Positions 50,801-61,308 are shown, numbered from the stretch's first letter. The stretch: DNA of 64,000 bases from Saccharothrix luteola (GCF_020859565.1 NZ_JAJHUO010000004.1:277842-341841); one strand, 5' to 3'. The notes: a model not told the origin generated them from the sequence alone. Numbers and translations are program-made.

Positions 50801-51349
50801 GCGGACGTCCACCTCGTCGGCGGCGTTGTGCCAGCCTTGGTCGTCCGGGACGAGCCGCGGCTCGATCGGCTTCCACTGGTCGCCGTCGCGGTAGTGGACG
50901 GGACCGGCGGAGAACTCGGTGGTCTCGGTGCCGTCCGGGTTCGTGTAGACCTTCTCGTGCTTGGTGCGCGCCTCGGGCTTCTCCTGGCTCTTGCCCTCTT
51001 CGAAGCCCTTGGTCTCGGTGGCGGGCGGCGTTTCCACCGAGGCGGTGTTGTGCGGATGGACGTCCCACTCGACCTTGGGGTAGCGGGATCTCAGCGAGTC
51101 GGGGACGGTGTGGTTGTCCGGCGCGCCGTCGAGGTGGTCGGGGTCGGCTTGCGCTTCACCCCACCGTTGGCCGGGTCCCGGCACGACCTCCGTGTCCGCC
51201 GCGTGGGTCTCCGACCGCCCCCACCCGTCGACCGCGTCCCCGCCGCTGGTCGCGGTGACGGCCAGCACCACGGCGACGGCGACCACCTTGGCCGGGCCGG
51301 ACGCCCACAGCGCTCCGAGCAGCCCGGCTTTGCGCACACGCGACGACAT
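41837..51349 (-). CDS. Giant Rhs/YD-repeat protein with Hint domain and unknown C-terminal tip
   Basis: A 3,170-codon gene. Parts in order: signal/membrane segment (about residues 12-35), a DNRLRE-type domain (about 336-517), a beta domain, the Rhs entry segment VRTYNSLDPRRDG (about 800), an inserted LamG domain (about 956-1190), dozens of YD repeats to about 2540, and the Rhs core end GARWYDPSAGVFTSRD (about 2580). A Gly/Cys-rich linker, a pretoxin Hint domain with TTDGHPFW and VLVHN (about 2905-3045) and a 125-residue tip follow. The layout is that of a polymorphic toxin: a Rhs cage with a self-cleaving release module. The tip has a repeated GxxAVxxG amphipathic segment and two hydrophobic stretches, and no nuclease motif is seen. 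The ATG at 51349 has GGGGGAG upstream. Confidence 0.9.
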   Translation of the reverse strand: MSSRVRKAGLLGALWASGPAKVVAVAVVLAVTATSGGDAVDGWGRSETHAADTEVVPGPGQRWGEAQADPDHLDGAPDNHTVPDSLRSRYPKVEWDVHPHNTASVETPPATETKGFEEGKSQEKPEARTKHEKVYTNPDGTETTEFSAGPVHYRDGDQWKPIEPRLVPDDQGWHNAADEVDVRLARHADAERLTTLTVDADHEVSYGLAGANEVDGAANGSTATYPGVQPGVDLRLESQPGGVKETLVLTRPGPTDFTFPLTLKNLTAHVEHNQVLLKDRTDTTRAVIPPGDMVDANGVRSTAVTYTLTSHNGRQALRLTLDGTWLAQAAYPVAVDPTVQLPVTGEAADSSLYVNGTSSSPGGNTLMVGPNAASYLRFGGLVDKLRHHTIFGAQLWLVNYDADSCKPRNVTVHPVTQSWASSDDVDFPGPSTGRQLAERSFAHGHIAFGQSSSNCPTAGELINLGGGGRDLVQKWVDGTQADNGISLRASGDGSGKKFTGPATANPPRLYVTHSPYNATYALANPVPNPPVLQNQDGKVKIAVTNKSAAAWAPGDYYLAYRAYNAKTGASVVQQRSANLTATVNRNQRVTLDATIKALPPGKYFLDFTMVKTGGPVFTDHQVPPGRIVLEVFDIPPVVQELYPPNGYQARTLTPQLWARALDVDAPPSVTMQFKFEVCERDAANKPVNCVNSGYQAKTAWTVPAGTLKWSKAYDWRAYVKDATNEIISPYSTVLTSVPQPEITSRLAGGPYGTKDQEFDPQTGNYSTAAVDASVTTVGPELRVVRTYNSLDPRRDGIFGAGWSTRYDMKVVPDDDGSGNVVVTYPDGQQVRFGRNADGTFAAPFGRQAKLTVDTTAWRLLDLSGTTYQFSLNGRLNRITDSANRAVVLTYDTTTGKLQKAQVSNSQTNTAGRFITFTWTGDRVTAVKADQTTWSYTYTGDLLTKACVGTACTGYEYTAGSHYRTTVLDSRPESYWRLGEPEGTAAASEVAVNLGKDVGTYKNITLNTPGINATDTAASFNGTTSAVDLPKGTLKKSRDGAVELWFKSSVTGSGGPLLGYQDKALGSASTTGVPILYVGTDGKLRGQFGVGSVSPITSGVLVNDGKWHHVVLSSMGATQTLFLDGAKVGELTGKQVDHEKLTFNQVGAAYATGTWPAWGTTPQRHFSGVIDEVAVYAGPVGPTTTTAHRAANNQADQLAKITLPSGKVAATTTYDTTRDRVKEHTDDNGGTWRVGPPAVYGGDDDLRRTVEVLDPANRPSLYEYDALGGWLLRLGQPLGLEARPEDRPGEPTSTPAPPAETCGKPDPNDPSFCTTIPNGSGGPVFVRYGAEGMSIRSYSYDDKGQLTVVTDENGDTVTLGYDARGNITSKKTCRTATECHTTYETYPTTVTDEYDPRNFLPLESRDGRSASATDNTYRTTFGYHPTGQLVQETAPDGSFVKHTYTNGAEAAVNGGSPPAALLASTMDARGRTTRYAYYNNGDLARVTAPNGLVTEYTYDNLGRRVTVKEISDSFPAGVTTTFSYDAMSRLRTTTGQLTADAVSGEKHQRRTTNTFDVDGNITQVEEADAQGNDAPRVTKYDYDQHNRLARETDAEGGETSYEHDAFGQRTSETDPNGNRFDFAHTSRGSLAEVRLRDWRSDPAGVPAPANGYLLLASLSYDFAGRLASETDAMGRRTEFQYWGDGLLRRKVLKDLRNPDGSKRDFVLEDNTYDGAGNLTRKVAANGKSVTEHTHDRLGRLATVVVDPTGLRRTTTYSYDGGDNVTRAVTGGKASNAPWEVSAAPEAVSYRHDDVGNVVEETVTDGITDRVTKFTYDQRGHQTSVTDPRLNTATYGFDELGRQVTATGAAVSVERDGGAPTTTKPTTKTGYNTFDDVVATADALGNVSTAEYDRLGRVVAASSPTHQGVTPTVKTSYDGNGNVTEIVNARGHATRLAYDQLDRVVTWDEPATTGRAVTRYAFTRSGQVLSTTLPDGARTESTYDDLDRPVTATQYERKPTTGTFTAWQRYDDLGNVTSAVAPSGAAAAFTYDTLGQLIKETDPAGVPTHRGYDAAGNAVRVTDGLGRTTRLAYDLFGDQVAKSELKPDGTVLRTTRFGHDPAGNTTTVTDAKLNTTTFEFDAGDRLVRQVEPEGVTQEFGYDAAGNLTRYTDPRGHRTITTYNAWGLPEKVIEPATAAHPTDRTWTSEYDANGNEVKLTAPGGVVRTRTHDPADQLTAETGSGAEQPTTARDIAYDVVGRAIRVGSDTYSYDDRGNLLTTAGPGGAAEFGYDADGNPTTRRDAAGTATYSYLKGRLHAVAEGLAGVTRTYGYDAAGALKTIGYGAGRTRTLSYDDHGRLHTDVLAGSAGQSISSTAYKRDELDLVSSKTENGVETTYTYDAVGRLKTATTGGVTTPYEWDAAGNRTKAGAKTSTYDERNRLLSDGDYTYAYSPRGTTASRTSSGHTEPFAFDAFDRMVGAAGQTFTYDGLDRVATRNGAAFTYAGLDDEVVSDGAATFARGPGDELLATRKGETSRVPVANGHGDVIGAIAPDGQALSDRTSYDPFGEVTAKTGDTGPLGYQGDWTDPATGQVDMGARWYDPSAGVFTSRDDIPFQGGDGIRANRYTYGAGDPVGQVDPDGHWSWPWDWFDDDDDDGPSQWVETYECIVFCDYASDLSWLIRQQADNLSGKKRKKSPGASGTYPDYARGPAYSGPGGGGSCGSCYKRGGGGPTAAERAEAARRAEHERKRRVTAQAKAAAQYSARHTPRTVSGAAHAPVTNMPKTVSSDPKLPANQVGANRDVVADAKRGTDKIYDAAVQKAGNPVSNTSAASKSGAGGGGFAWKWPKWQGWKAEGKALLNGLAEISGYNDGKRCVTEGDVESCIWAGVSVLSLFAGPYGVGAVRAAKGVRMGAKHADELVGAACALVASNSFTGDTAVRMGDGSTKRIEDVHVGDQVAATDPTTGESGAFTVTDLITRAGVKQMVEVTVEAEGRTSTLTTTDGHPFWADGAWAEAGDLVAGQRLSEGTVVGVRSWTEQRTVHNLTVDTVHTFQVVAGDADVLVHNAGRCGKALAKVRAGATAVKNGVVSGAKAVASGARAVGRGVQAVGRGVASAGRWLGMHARIIGKRTGYYIALNPARFFLKCIALPVAVTGASTTVDNTAVTLGAMVGSTMACAVNMTHDAWPTYKPK

Positions 51350-51435
51350 ACCGCTCCCCCAGTCGACTGAGCAGGCCGTCGCGGACGCTAGGCAACTTCA
51401 CTTCCACCTCACTTCCCTTCCACTTCCACCCGCGA

Positions 51436-51569
51436 GAGTCCTACGTCCAGTGCGCGAGAGTCCTACGTTCAGGCAACCCGAGTTCAACGCTCAGCACAGC
51501 CGGCGGTGTGCTGAGCGTTGAACTCAGGGGTTCTGAACGTAGGACTCTCGAGGGCTGAAGGTAGGACTC
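51436..51569. repeat. 22-bp-period repeat palindrome, three direct and three inverted cores
   Basis: Direct cores start at 51436, 51458 and 51480; inverted ones at 51513, 51535 and 51557, all 22 bp apart within each half. The two 63-base halves are inverted copies. The centre is a perfect 19-bp inverted repeat, GAGTTCAACGCTCAGCACA at 51480-51498 with its complement at 51507-51525, around an eight-base loop. It ends five bases before the stop of the second SARP gene and lies 86 bases before the Rhs start. Confidence 0.9.
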
Positions 51570-51574
51570 TCGGG

Positions 51575-54361
51575 TTAGGTGAGGGTGGTGTGGAGGGCGG
51601 TTTCGGCTTCGGTCAGTTGCCAGGGGGAGCACCAGCGACGGGCGAGGGTGACGGCTTGGCGGTGGTGGAGTTCGGCGTCGAGGTGGTGGCCGGCGGCTGA
51701 TTCGGCGTAGCCCAGGGCGATGAGGGCGCCCACCTCGGTCTCGCGGTTCTCCTCGCGGCGGGCGACGGCCAGGGCGTCGGTGGCGTGGGACAGGGCGCAG
51801 GCGAGGTCGCCGTGGTCGGTGGCGATCAGGCTCAGACCGGTCAACGCCGACGCCTCGCCGTAGCGGTTGCCCAAGTGCCGGTGCAGGGCGCACGCCGCCA
51901 TGAAGTGCCCCCGAGCGCCGGCGAGGTCACCGCGTGACCTCAGCACGTGACCCAGGTTCACCCGCGCCACGGCCTCGCCCCACTGGGAGCCGTCCTCCGT
52001 GCTGATGGCCAACGCGCGGGTCAGGTGCTCAAGGGCCTTGTCCAGGCGGCCGGACTGGCGTTCGGCGAACCCCAGGTTGTTCAACGCCATCATCCGGTCG
52101 GTCCGAGTCCCCGCGTCCAACGACCGGGTGAACAAGTCACTCGCCTCGGTGAACCTGCCGGACGCCAGCAACGCGATGCCCAGGCTGTTCGCCGTCGCCG
52201 CCTCACCCTCCGGCCAGTCGGCCTCGCGGTGCGCCAGCAACGCCGCCTCCAAGTGCCGGATCGCCTCGTCACGCCGCCCGAGGTGCACGCACGCCGCACC
52301 GATGCCCTGCCGCATCAACGCCTCCACGCGCGGCACGCCGCGGGCCGCCTCCAGCACCGGGAACGCGACCTCCAGCCACTCCGCCCGCAGCCCGCGGTGC
52401 AGGAACACCGACCGGATCACGTCCGCCAGGTACCACGCCGCCGGGTGCGGACCGTGCACGGCGGCGTGCCGCAGCACGGCGGTCAGGTTGTCGTGCTCCG
52501 CCTCCAACCACGCCACCGCCTCGGCGGACGACGCGAAGTCCACCTGGAGCACGGGGTCGACGTCGCGCGGCAGCCGCAGCGGGTGGCGGCTGAAGTGCCG
52601 GTCCACCGCGTCCGCCGACGCCAGGCAGTACTCCACCAGCCGGTCCCACGCGCCCGACTCCGCGCCGAACGTGCGCGCGTAGTCGCGCACCAGGTCGTGG
52701 AACCGGAACCGGTCCGGCCCGTGCCGCTCCACCAGGTGCGCGGCGGCCAGCCGGTTCAGCAACCGTCCCGCCTCGGCGGGCGGCACGTCCAGCAACGCCG
52801 CCGCCACCCCGGGCGTGAAATCGGCGCCCGGCACCAGCCCGAGCAGCCGGAACAACCGCTGCGCACCGGGCGTCAGCGCCGCGTACGACACGTCGAACGC
52901 CCTGGTCAGCAAGCTCTCGTCGGCGCCGTCCACGGTCAGCCCGGTCAACGGGTCGGCCCGCAGCTCGGTCACCAAGTCCTCGATCCGCGCCTGCGGCCCG
53001 AGGTTCGCCGCGGCGATGCGCAACGCCAGGGGTAAGTGGCCGCACAGGCGCGCCAGCTCGTCCAGCGCGTCGGACGACTCGACGCCCAGCACCCCCGTGA
53101 GCAGGGCGCGCGAGTCGGCGGCGGGCAGCACGGACAGCGGCAGCGACCGCGCGCCGGTCCGCGCGACCAGGTCGCCGAGCCGGTGCCGACTGGTCACCAG
53201 GACCATCCCGGACGGCGGCAGCAGCGGCGCCACCTGGTCGGAATCCCGCGCGTTGTCCAGCAGCACCACCACGTCCCGGTCCGCCAGCACGGTCCGGTAC
53301 AGCGCGGCCAGCTCGGCCACGTCGGACGGCAACCGCTGCTGCCCCAACGCCCGCAGCAGCTGCGCCAGGGCCGCGGCGGGCGGCACGGGCTCGTGGTCGG
53401 CGTCGAACCCGCGCAGGTCCACGTACAGCTGCCCGTCCGGGAACCGGTCGCGCGCCCGCCGCGCCCAGCGCACGGCCAACGCCGTCTTCCCGACGCCCGC
53501 CGCACCGGTGATCACCCAGATCCCGGCGTCGTCCAACCGCGCCAGTTCCGCGTGCCGCCCGGCGAACCCGCGCACGTCGTGCGGCAGTTGGGCGGGACGC
53601 GCCACCGGCACGGGCGCGGGCTCCTCGCCCTGCAACACCTGGACGTGCAGCTCCTGCAGCTCACGCCCCGGCTCGATGCCCAGCTCCGCGGTGAACCGCC
53701 GCCGCGTCTCCGCGTACACCGCCAACGCCTCGGACGTGCGGCCCGACCGGTGCAGGGCGAGCATCAACGCGCCCTGGAGCCGTTCCCGGAACGGGTACTC
53801 GCCGCCCGCCCGGCGCAGCTCGCCGATCACGTCCGCGTGCCGCCCGGCGCGCAGCTCGGCGTCGAACAGGTCCTCCACGGCGGCCAGCCGCCGTTCGTCG
53901 AGCAACCGGCTCTCCCGGTCCTGCAACGCCTCGGTCACCCCGCCGAGCACGGGGCCCTCCCACAACGCCAGCGCGTCCCGCAGCCGGGTGACGCCCGCGT
54001 CCACCCGTTCCTCGGCCAGGTCGGCGCGGGCCGCCGCGACCGCGTCGCCGAACACCTGGAGGTCCAACTGCCCCGGCGCGACCTCGATCAGGTAACCGGG
54101 CGAGCGGCGCACGATCGCGGACCGACCGAGGAGCTTGCGCAGCTCCCAGATCCGCACCTGGAGCTGACCGCGGGCGCTGGTCGGCGGCTCGCCGTCCCAG
54201 ACGAGCCCGATCAGCTGCTCTTCGGAGACGACGCGGTTGGCGTTGAGCAGCAGGGCGGCGAGCACCGCGCGCTGCTTGGGCCCGCCGAGCCGCACCGGCT
54301 CGCCGTCGAGGTGTGCCGCCACCGGGCCCAGCAACCGGTAGCGGACTCCCCCCTCGACCAC
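51575..54361 (-). CDS. AfsR/SARP-family regulator with NB-ARC and TPR domains (second copy)
   Basis: A 928-residue SARP protein. The N-terminal winged helix (GPKQRAVLAALLLNANRVV, GQLQVRIWELRKLLG) and activation domain span about residues 1-250. An NB-ARC ATPase follows with Walker A GAAGVGKTALAV near 285, VVLLDNARDSDQ and GHLPLALRIAA, then about 350 residues of TPR repeats (NSLGIALLASGRF, NNLGFAERQSGRL). It is similar in plan to the protein at 32243-34885. It lies between the geosmin synthase gene and the Rhs gene on the same strand; a role for either is only a positional guess. The GTG at 54361 lacks a strong ribosome site, and a later start is possible. Confidence 0.9.
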   Translation of the reverse strand: MVEGGVRYRLLGPVAAHLDGEPVRLGGPKQRAVLAALLLNANRVVSEEQLIGLVWDGEPPTSARGQLQVRIWELRKLLGRSAIVRRSPGYLIEVAPGQLDLQVFGDAVAAARADLAEERVDAGVTRLRDALALWEGPVLGGVTEALQDRESRLLDERRLAAVEDLFDAELRAGRHADVIGELRRAGGEYPFRERLQGALMLALHRSGRTSEALAVYAETRRRFTAELGIEPGRELQELHVQVLQGEEPAPVPVARPAQLPHDVRGFAGRHAELARLDDAGIWVITGAAGVGKTALAVRWARRARDRFPDGQLYVDLRGFDADHEPVPPAAALAQLLRALGQQRLPSDVAELAALYRTVLADRDVVVLLDNARDSDQVAPLLPPSGMVLVTSRHRLGDLVARTGARSLPLSVLPAADSRALLTGVLGVESSDALDELARLCGHLPLALRIAAANLGPQARIEDLVTELRADPLTGLTVDGADESLLTRAFDVSYAALTPGAQRLFRLLGLVPGADFTPGVAAALLDVPPAEAGRLLNRLAAAHLVERHGPDRFRFHDLVRDYARTFGAESGAWDRLVEYCLASADAVDRHFSRHPLRLPRDVDPVLQVDFASSAEAVAWLEAEHDNLTAVLRHAAVHGPHPAAWYLADVIRSVFLHRGLRAEWLEVAFPVLEAARGVPRVEALMRQGIGAACVHLGRRDEAIRHLEAALLAHREADWPEGEAATANSLGIALLASGRFTEASDLFTRSLDAGTRTDRMMALNNLGFAERQSGRLDKALEHLTRALAISTEDGSQWGEAVARVNLGHVLRSRGDLAGARGHFMAACALHRHLGNRYGEASALTGLSLIATDHGDLACALSHATDALAVARREENRETEVGALIALGYAESAAGHHLDAELHHRQAVTLARRWCSPWQLTEAETALHTTLT

Positions 54362-54464
54362 GGGATCATCCTGCCACCGAATTCGCCGAATTCAGGAGGG
54401 AAAAGTCTCGTAAATCACCTCAGGTCATTGTTCGACATTCCGACGATTCCCATTCAGATTGCAG
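54362..54464. other. AT-richer gap with a GAATTC inverted repeat
   Basis: This 103-base gap upstream of the second SARP gene is clearly less GC-rich than its surroundings. It holds GAATTC twice, at 54379-54384 and 54388-54393, forming a 15-bp palindrome with a GCC centre. A SARP promoter or operator is likely here. Confidence 0.4.
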
Positions 54465-57369
<2,905 letters not shown>

Positions 57370-57441
57370 TCTTGCTTGCGCTGCGTTACCGAATAGGCCG
57401 AGAAGTGCAGTAGATCACGGCCATATGGGTGATACTGGACA

Positions 57442-57460
57442 TTAGGTTAGGCTCCCCTCA
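57442..57460 (+). promoter_or_regulatory. IdeR/DmdR iron box
   Basis: TTAGGTTAGGCTCCCCTCA matches the actinobacterial iron-box consensus TTAGGTTAGGCTCACCTAA at 17 of 19 positions. It overlaps a TAGGCT -10 element (57448-57453) and the first base of the ATG at 57460, so bound IdeR/DmdR would block transcription when iron is plentiful. Confidence 0.88.
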
Positions 57461-58278
57461 TGTCTAAGGGAGACGCGCTGCTCGCCGGTGAGGGACTGGT
57501 CCTGGCGCACCACGACCGCGCGGTGGTGCACGGTGTCTCGCTCGGACTCCGCGCCGGCGCCGTGACGGCGCTCGTCGGGCCGAACGGGTCCGGCAAGTCG
57601 ACCGTCCTGCGGTCGCTGGCGCGGCTGCACCGGCCGCGCGAGGGGAACGTCCGGGTGGGCGAGCGGTCCGTCTGGGGCCACTCCCCCCTGTCCGGCAAGG
57701 AGTTCGCCCGCAACGTCACCCTGCTCACCCAGCAGCGGCCGACGCCGTCCGGCGTCTCGGTGCGCGACGTGGTCTCCTACGGCCGGTACCCGTACCGGAC
57801 CGGGTGGCGCGGGGTGGACCTGGAGGGCGGCGCCGCCGTCGAGCGCGCCATGGAGCTGACCGGCGTGACCGCGATGGCCGACCGCGGCGTGGACGAGCTG
57901 TCCGGCGGCGAGTTGCAGCGCGTGTGGCTGGCGTCGTGCCTGGCGCAGCAGACCTCCGTGCTCCTGCTCGACGAGCCGACCAACCACCTGGACCTGCGCT
58001 ACCAGGTCGAGGTGCTCGACGTGGTGCGCGACCTGGCGAACGACCACGACGTCGCGGTCGGCGTCGTGCTGCACGACCTCGACCACGCGGCGATCATCGC
58101 CGACGAGGTCGTGCTGCTGAGCGAGGGCAAGGTCGTCGCGGCCGGCGGGGTCCGCGACGTCCTCACGGGTGAGCACCTGACCCACGCCTACGGCGTCACG
58201 GTGCACGTCGCCGACGACCCGGTGACCGGCGCGATCCACTGCCGCCCCCTCGGCAGGCACACCCCGCGACCGGTCTGA
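57460..58278 (+). CDS. Iron-siderophore ABC transporter, ATP-binding protein
   Basis: A 272-residue FecE/FhuC-type ATPase. Seen: Walker A GPNGSGKST near residue 44, Q-loop LLTQQRP, signature LSGGELQRVWLA near 147, Walker B VLLLDEPTNHLD and the switch His in VLHDLDHA. It powers uptake of a ferric siderophore from the inner membrane face. The ATG at 57460 has no ribosome site, and the -10 element TAGGCT lies six bases before it, so it is probably translated from a leaderless message. It is the first gene of a three-gene iron-controlled operon. Confidence 0.93.
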   Translation: MSKGDALLAGEGLVLAHHDRAVVHGVSLGLRAGAVTALVGPNGSGKSTVLRSLARLHRPREGNVRVGERSVWGHSPLSGKEFARNVTLLTQQRPTPSGVSVRDVVSYGRYPYRTGWRGVDLEGGAAVERAMELTGVTAMADRGVDELSGGELQRVWLASCLAQQTSVLLLDEPTNHLDLRYQVEVLDVVRDLANDHDVAVGVVLHDLDHAAIIADEVVLLSEGKVVAAGGVRDVLTGEHLTHAYGVTVHVADDPVTGAIHCRPLGRHTPRPV

Positions 58279-58309
58279 TCCCTTCCCTTCACCCTGAGAG
58301 GTACCAGCG

Positions 58310-59275
58310 ATGCGCTTGCTCGCCCCTGCCCTCGTGACGGCGGCCGTGCTGCTGTCCGCCTGCGGCACGACCGAGACCCCCACGTCCACGCCGACCGAGT
58401 CCGCCGGCGGGCCGGTCACCGTGACCGACGCCCGCGGCAAGGAGGTCAAGCTCGACGCCCCGGCCAAGAAGGTCGTCACGCTGGAGTGGGCCGAGACCGA
58501 AACCATCGCCTCACTGGGTGTCATGCCGGTGGGTGTCGCGGACGCAGCCGGTTACAAGACGTGGGACGCGTCGGTGCCGCTCGCCGCCGACGTGAAGGAC
58601 GTCGGCAAGCGCAACGAGCCCAGCGTCGACTCGATCGTCGCGCTCGACCCCGACCTGGTGATCATGGCCAAGGGCCGGGACGAGACGCTGGCGAACCAGC
58701 TGGAGAAGTACGTCCCCGTGGTCGTCACCCAGGCCAGCGACGCCTCCCGCAACCTCGACCGGCTGCGCGAGGACACCAAGCTGATCGCGCGGGCGATCGG
58801 CAAGTCCGCCGAGGGCGACAAGCTGCTGTCCGAACTGGACACCGCACTGGCCGACGGCAAGAAGGCCGTAGAGGCCAAGGGTGCGACCGGCACGCCGTTC
58901 GTCATGGCCGACGGCTGGCTCGAGGGCAGCACGGTCAACATCCGCCCGTTCGGCAAGGGCTCGCTGGTGTCCGACGCCGCCGAGGCCGTCGGCCTGAAGA
59001 ACGCGTGGACCGGCGAGGTCGACCCGCAGTGGGGCCTCGGCGCCACCGACGTCGAGGGCCTGACCGCGCTCACCGACCCGAAGACCGTGCTGTTCTACAG
59101 CGCTTCCGAGGACGACGTGTTCACCACCGGCCTCGCCGCGAACCCGGTGTGGCAGCGGCTGCCGTTCGTGGTGAGCAAGAAGGTCGTCAAGCTGGAGCCG
59201 GGCACGTGGACGTTCGGCGGGCCGAAGTCGGTCGTCCACGTCGCCGAGCAGTTCGTGAAGGCTGCCACCGCCTGA
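58310..59275 (+). CDS. Iron-siderophore ABC transporter, substrate-binding lipoprotein
   Basis: A 321-residue class III solute-binding lipoprotein. A signal with lipobox LSAC places the lipidated Cys at residue 18; a Thr/Pro linker follows. The core shows KKVVTLEWAETETIASLGVMPVGVAD, VGKRNEPSVDSIVALDPDLVIM and GLTALTDPKTVLFY, typical of FepB/FhuD-like binding proteins. It captures the ferric siderophore outside the membrane. The ATG has GAGAGG upstream. Its stop overlaps the permease start (TGATG). Confidence 0.92.
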   Translation: MRLLAPALVTAAVLLSACGTTETPTSTPTESAGGPVTVTDARGKEVKLDAPAKKVVTLEWAETETIASLGVMPVGVADAAGYKTWDASVPLAADVKDVGKRNEPSVDSIVALDPDLVIMAKGRDETLANQLEKYVPVVVTQASDASRNLDRLREDTKLIARAIGKSAEGDKLLSELDTALADGKKAVEAKGATGTPFVMADGWLEGSTVNIRPFGKGSLVSDAAEAVGLKNAWTGEVDPQWGLGATDVEGLTALTDPKTVLFYSASEDDVFTTGLAANPVWQRLPFVVSKKVVKLEPGTWTFGGPKSVVHVAEQFVKAATA

Positions 59276-61308
59276 TGATGCGCACCGCCGCCGTGACGGC
59301 GGGGATCGTGGCGCTCATCGCCGTGCTCTCCGCCGTCCACCTCACCCAGGGCACCGCGTCGACCGGTGTGCTCGACGTGCTCAACGCCCTGGTGGGCAAC
59401 GGGGACGCGCAGACCCTCGCCGTGCTGGAGGGCTCGCGCGTGCCGCGCCTGCTGGCCGCGTTGCTGCTCGGCGTCGCGCTCGGCGTGGCCGGCGCGGGCA
59501 TGCAGTCGGTCGCGCGCAACCCGTTGGCCTCACCGGACACGCTCGCCGTGAACGCGGGCTCGCACCTGGCCGTGGTCGCGATCGCGGCGTTCGGGCTGAG
59601 CCTGCCCACGCTGCCCGCGGGCGCGGCGGCGTTCGTCGGCGGGCTCGCGGCGTCGGTCGTCGTGCTCGGGCTGTCCGGCGGGGGTTCGACCAGCCCGCGG
59701 CTGGTGCTCGTCGGCTCGGCGGTCATGTTGACGCTCCAGTCGGCGACGGTCCTGCTCCTGCTGATGTACGAGCAGGAGACGACCGGGCTGTTCGCCTGGG
59801 GCTCCGGTTCGCTGACCGTGAGCGACCTGAACGCGACCGCGCAGATGACGCCGGTCGTGGTGGTCGCGGTGGCGGCGCTGCTGGTGATGGGCCGGTCGCT
59901 CGACATCCTGGCCCTGGGTGACGACAACGCGACCGTGCTGGGGTTGAAGGTGCGGCGCACGCGCGTGGGCGCGGTGCTGCTGACCGTGGCGTTGACGGCG
60001 GCGGCGGTGACGGTCGCGGGGCCGATCGGGTTCGTCGGGCTGAGCGCGCCGGTGATCACCCGGCTGCTGACGCCGTTCGTGCCCGGGTTGGGCAAGCACC
60101 GCGTGTTGCTGCCGTTCTCCGGGCTCGTCGGCGTGGTGATCGTGCTCGGCGCGGACGTGCTGCTGCGGGCCGTCATGGGCTCGGCGGCGGCCGTCCGGGT
60201 GCCGACCGGGGTGATGACCACGGTCCTGGGCGCGGTCGTGCTGATCTGGCTGGCGCGACGGGGGCGGTCCGGCGGGACGCCACGGCAGGCGCCGGCCGGA
60301 CGGGTCGGCGTGGCGGGGTCGTCGCGCCGGCTCGTGGTGACGTCGGTGGTGCTGGGCGTGCTGCTGGTCGCGACGCCGACGGTGGGCCTCATGCTCGGGG
60401 ACCGGTTGGTGCTGCTGGGCGACCTGGCGAACTGGTTCGCGGGGCGGACGGGCACCGCGCTGACGTTCGTGCTCGACCAGCGGCTGCCGCGCGTGCTGGC
60501 GGCGTTGGTGGCGGGCGCGGCGCTGGCGGTGGCCGGGTGCGGCATCCAGTCGGTGAGCCGCAACCCGCTGGCGGAACCCGGGCTGCTCGGCATCACGGCG
60601 GGCGCCGGGCTCGCCGCGATCGCGTTGATCACGGCGGTGCCGCTGGCCGGCGCGTGGCACATCGCGGGTGCCGCGGGCGTGGGTGCGATGGTGGCGTTCG
60701 CGCTGGTCTACGGGCTGGCGTGGCGGTCGGGGCTGGATTCGGACCGGCTGGTGGTCATCGGCATCGCGATGTGGTCGGCGGGGATGGCGTTGATCACGCT
60801 GCTGATCGTGACGTCGGACCCGTGGAACACGGCGAAGGCCCTGACGTGGATGTCCGGCTCGACCTACGGGCGGACGTTGGAGCAGGTGGTGCCGACGGCG
60901 CTGGCGCTGGTGCTGCTGACCCCGTTGCTGTGGGCGCGGCACCGCGAGCTCGACCTGCACAGCCTGGACGAGGACACGCCGCGCGTGCTGGGCATGCGGG
61001 TGGAGCGGTCGCGGCTGGTGATCCTGCTGGCGGCCGGTGTGCTGGCGGCGACGGCAGTGTCCGCGATCGGTGTGGTGGCGTTCGTCGGCTTGGTCGCGCC
61101 GCACCTGGCCCGGTCGTTGGTCGGCGGTCGGCACGCGCGCGTGCTGCCGGTCGCGGCGGCGGTGGGCGCGGTGCTCGTGAGCGCGGCGGACACCGTGGGC
61201 CGGACGGTCATCGCACCCGCGCAGGTGCCCGCCGGGCTGGTGATCGCGTTGATCGGCACGCCGTACTTCGTGCTGGTGATGTGGCGGACGCGCGAGATGC
61301 GCACCTGA
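59275..61308 (+). CDS. Iron-siderophore ABC transporter, fused double permease
   Basis: A 677-residue membrane protein made of two FecCD permease halves in one chain (about 1-330 and 350-677), each with about nine or ten membrane helices. Both halves carry the ligand-path motif QSVARNPLASP / QSVSRNPLAEPGLLGI and the ATPase-contact GPIGFVGLSAPVITR / GVVAFVGLVAPHLAR. FhuB has the same fused design. One chain thus replaces the usual two permease subunits. The start shares one base with the binding-protein stop. A perfect terminator follows at once. Confidence 0.93.
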   Translation: MMRTAAVTAGIVALIAVLSAVHLTQGTASTGVLDVLNALVGNGDAQTLAVLEGSRVPRLLAALLLGVALGVAGAGMQSVARNPLASPDTLAVNAGSHLAVVAIAAFGLSLPTLPAGAAAFVGGLAASVVVLGLSGGGSTSPRLVLVGSAVMLTLQSATVLLLLMYEQETTGLFAWGSGSLTVSDLNATAQMTPVVVVAVAALLVMGRSLDILALGDDNATVLGLKVRRTRVGAVLLTVALTAAAVTVAGPIGFVGLSAPVITRLLTPFVPGLGKHRVLLPFSGLVGVVIVLGADVLLRAVMGSAAAVRVPTGVMTTVLGAVVLIWLARRGRSGGTPRQAPAGRVGVAGSSRRLVVTSVVLGVLLVATPTVGLMLGDRLVLLGDLANWFAGRTGTALTFVLDQRLPRVLAALVAGAALAVAGCGIQSVSRNPLAEPGLLGITAGAGLAAIALITAVPLAGAWHIAGAAGVGAMVAFALVYGLAWRSGLDSDRLVVIGIAMWSAGMALITLLIVTSDPWNTAKALTWMSGSTYGRTLEQVVPTALALVLLTPLLWARHRELDLHSLDEDTPRVLGMRVERSRLVILLAAGVLAATAVSAIGVVAFVGLVAPHLARSLVGGRHARVLPVAAAVGAVLVSAADTVGRTVIAPAQVPAGLVIALIGTPYFVLVMWRTREMRT

